Position numbers and translations under genes: made by a program. A model generated the notes under the pieces. It had not been told where the DNA came from and made no database searches. It saw only the letters and a list, made by a program, of their open reading frames with translations. A stretch of DNA of 33,043 nt from Actinomycetota bacterium (GTDB lineage: Bacteria > Actinomycetota > Humimicrobiia > Hakubellales > JAMDDV01). The stretch spans positions 1 to 33,043 of the forward strand of contig JAMDDV010000011.1 in assembly GCA_023488455.1 (NCBI GenBank), given 5' to 3'. Below, piece by piece: positions 31,839-33,043 of this stretch (its first letter is position 1; every line of letters starts with the position of its first letter).

Positions 31839-32909
31839 ATGTCAGAAGTCAGAGTGGCCATAGCTGGAGTGGGAAATTGTGCAAGTTCTTTTGTCCAGGG
31901 ATTGATTTATTATAAACAGCTGAAAAATTTGGAAAATGCTCCGGGTCTCATGCATCCTACATTGGGAGACTATAAAGTAACAGACATCGTTCCCGTTGCA
32001 GCTTTTGACGTAGATGCAAGAAAAGTAGGAAAGGACCTATCTGAAGCCATCTTTGCAAAACCCAACTTTGCGTACAGGTATCCCGAAGTAAAGAAAGTCC
32101 CGCATCTTGATGTAGAGGTAATGATGGGTCCTGTTCTGGATGGTGTTCCTCCTTTTCTAACTAAATACGTGGAAATTGCTGATAAAACCCCGGTGAATAT
32201 CACTAATGTTTTAATTGAAAAAAAAGTTGATATGTTATTGAATTTCTTGCCTACGGGTTCTGCAAAGGCTGCTAGGACCTATGCTGATGCTGCAGTAGAG
32301 ACACATAAAGGTTTTGTCAACGGTATGCCAGAGCTTATCGTCAGTAATAAAGATTTTTCATCCCTTGCCCAGGAGAAAGGCTCACCTTTAATTGGTGATG
32401 ATGTCAAAAGTCAGATAGGAGCTACTATCATCCATAGAGCTTTGCTTAAATTATTTATGGATAGAGGGGTGAAAATTAAAAGGTCTTACCAGCTAAATTA
32501 TTTAGGGAATACGGATATGTATAATTTAATTCATCGGGGAGAGTCCAAGATGATAACCAAAAGCGAGGCCCTGACTTCCATGATCCCTTATCCTGTAGAA
32601 ATCTCGCCAGGTTTTTCATTCATTGAGGTAATGAAGGATAGAAAAACTGCCATATTCTATATAGAGGGAGGAAACTACGGTGATGCACCTTGTAAATTTG
32701 AGGCAAAACTGGAAGTGGAAGACAGTCCTAATTTCGCTGGAGTGGTGGTGGATGCAGTCCGATGCTGTAAAATTGCTTTAGATAGAGGAGTAGGTGGCCC
32801 ACTTCTCTCAGCATCCGCTTACTTTTCCAAGCATCCACCAAAACAATTTCCCGACGATGAGGCAAGAACGATGCTGGAGGAATTCATCGCAGGGAAAAGA
32901 GAAAGATAA
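31839..32909 (+). CDS. ino1: Myo-inositol-1-phosphate synthase (MIPS-2), canonical motifs
   Basis: 356 residues, actinobacterial/archaeal type. Seen: GVGNCASSFVQG (10-21), AFDVDARKVGKDLSEAIF (55-72), FLPTGS at 136-141, GDDVKSQIGATI (186-197), the LGNTD motif at 222-226 with Asn224 retained, Lys241 in SKMITKSEALTS, and VEDSPNFAGVVVDAVRC with DRGVGGPL after it. The catalytic residues appear complete, so it can be expected to interconvert glucose-6-phosphate and inositol-1(3)-phosphate. CAGGAGG precedes the ATG. It directly follows PfkB-2 and precedes an alcohol dehydrogenase in a catabolic gene run. Reverse operation, ring opening of a kinase-made inositol phosphate, is my inference; housekeeping inositol synthesis is the alternative. 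Confidence 0.93.
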   Translation: MSEVRVAIAGVGNCASSFVQGLIYYKQLKNLENAPGLMHPTLGDYKVTDIVPVAAFDVDARKVGKDLSEAIFAKPNFAYRYPEVKKVPHLDVEVMMGPVLDGVPPFLTKYVEIADKTPVNITNVLIEKKVDMLLNFLPTGSAKAARTYADAAVETHKGFVNGMPELIVSNKDFSSLAQEKGSPLIGDDVKSQIGATIIHRALLKLFMDRGVKIKRSYQLNYLGNTDMYNLIHRGESKMITKSEALTSMIPYPVEISPGFSFIEVMKDRKTAIFYIEGGNYGDAPCKFEAKLEVEDSPNFAGVVVDAVRCCKIALDRGVGGPLLSASAYFSKHPPKQFPDDEARTMLEEFIAGKRER

Positions 32910-32926
32910 ACAAAGGAGGAGAAAAA

Positions 32927-33043
32927 ATGAAAGCAGCTATTTTCTATGGTGGTGCTGTAATAAAAATAGAGGAAGTTAAGAAACCGCAGCCAGGGCCTTA
33001 TGAGGCTGTAGTAAAAGTTGACTATTGCGGTATTTGTGGATCA
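32927..33043 (+). CDS. Zinc-dependent alcohol dehydrogenase (MDR family), N-terminal fragment cut by window end
   Basis: Only 39 codons are present. MKAAIFYGG followed by a lysine/glutamate-rich strand, PQPGPYEAVVKV and YCGICGS is the start of a medium-chain dehydrogenase; the first Cys of the catalytic zinc site lies in CGICGS. AAGGAGG at about 32913-32919 fixes the ATG. It is 17 bases after MIPS-2 and belongs to that operon. Relatives include sorbitol and threonine dehydrogenase, and the inositol-pathway dehydrogenase IolM of Thermotoga; the fragment cannot distinguish them. Confidence 0.88.
   Translation, partial: MKAAIFYGGAVIKIEEVKKPQPGPYEAVVKVDYCGICGS

Noticed and set aside
1..33043. 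CRISPR arrays, tRNA or rRNA genes, phage or defence genes
   Set aside because: No regularly spaced repeats, no tRNA-like cloverleaf and no defence-family motifs were recognised; all large frames fit transport, regulation or metabolism apart from the single IS.

Overview
The window is a low-GC bacterial segment made almost entirely of carbohydrate or polyol uptake and catabolism genes. TTG and GTG starts, lipoprotein solute-binding proteins with Thr/Glu-rich linkers, ADP-forming acyl-CoA synthetase and several ABC importers suggest a fermentative anaerobe. An uncultured lineage such as Atribacterota would fit, but the sequence alone does not fix the phylum and I hold that guess loosely.

Layout. 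(1) 1-9084, plus strand, AT-rich: the end of an amidohydrolase, a thiolase-fold protein lacking the usual catalytic Cys, a DUF35 zinc-ribbon/OB partner, an ADP-forming acyl-CoA synthetase, then the parts of a ribose-type (CUT2) ABC importer (permease, binding lipoprotein, single-domain ATPase) with a uroporphyrinogen-decarboxylase-family protein between them. (2) 9179-10611: an insertion sequence of about 1.43 kb with long terminal inverted repeats and a transposase frameshifted at its DDE motif. (3) 10622-15388: a near-perfect sigma70 promoter followed by a complete maltose-type (CUT1) importer (binding protein, two permeases, ATPase), closed by a bidirectional terminator. (4) 20372-15499, minus strand: myo-inositol-phosphate-synthase-like protein (MIPS), split transketolase, PfkB kinase and TIM-barrel isomerase. 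(5) 20658-25357, plus strand: SorC-type regulator, SAF-domain oxidoreductase, MFS transporter, Gfo/Idh/MocA oxidoreductase. (6) 26995-25415, minus strand: a second SorC regulator and a ribulose-phosphate-3-epimerase-like protein. (7) 27216-33043, plus strand: a second epimerase-like protein, Gfo/Idh/MocA, SDR, TIM barrel, PfkB, a second MIPS and the start of a zinc alcohol dehydrogenase.

How it may work together. The most notable feature is a duplicated trio, MIPS + PfkB kinase + TIM-barrel isomerase, each embedded in a catabolic gene set. MIPS is normally biosynthetic (glucose-6-P to inositol-phosphate). Here the context suggests degradation: dehydrogenases and isomerases would convert an imported cyclitol or unusual sugar, PfkB would phosphorylate it, and MIPS would run in reverse (or do analogous redox/aldol chemistry) to an open-chain sugar phosphate feeding transketolase and epimerase steps. 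Both PfkB proteins share a distinctive GGYGG-containing motif and both MIPS copies keep the core family motifs, but MIPS-1, TIM-1 and one epimerase carry substitutions at expected active-site positions, so the two copies probably handle different substrates. This pathway is inference; the gene families and motifs are read directly.
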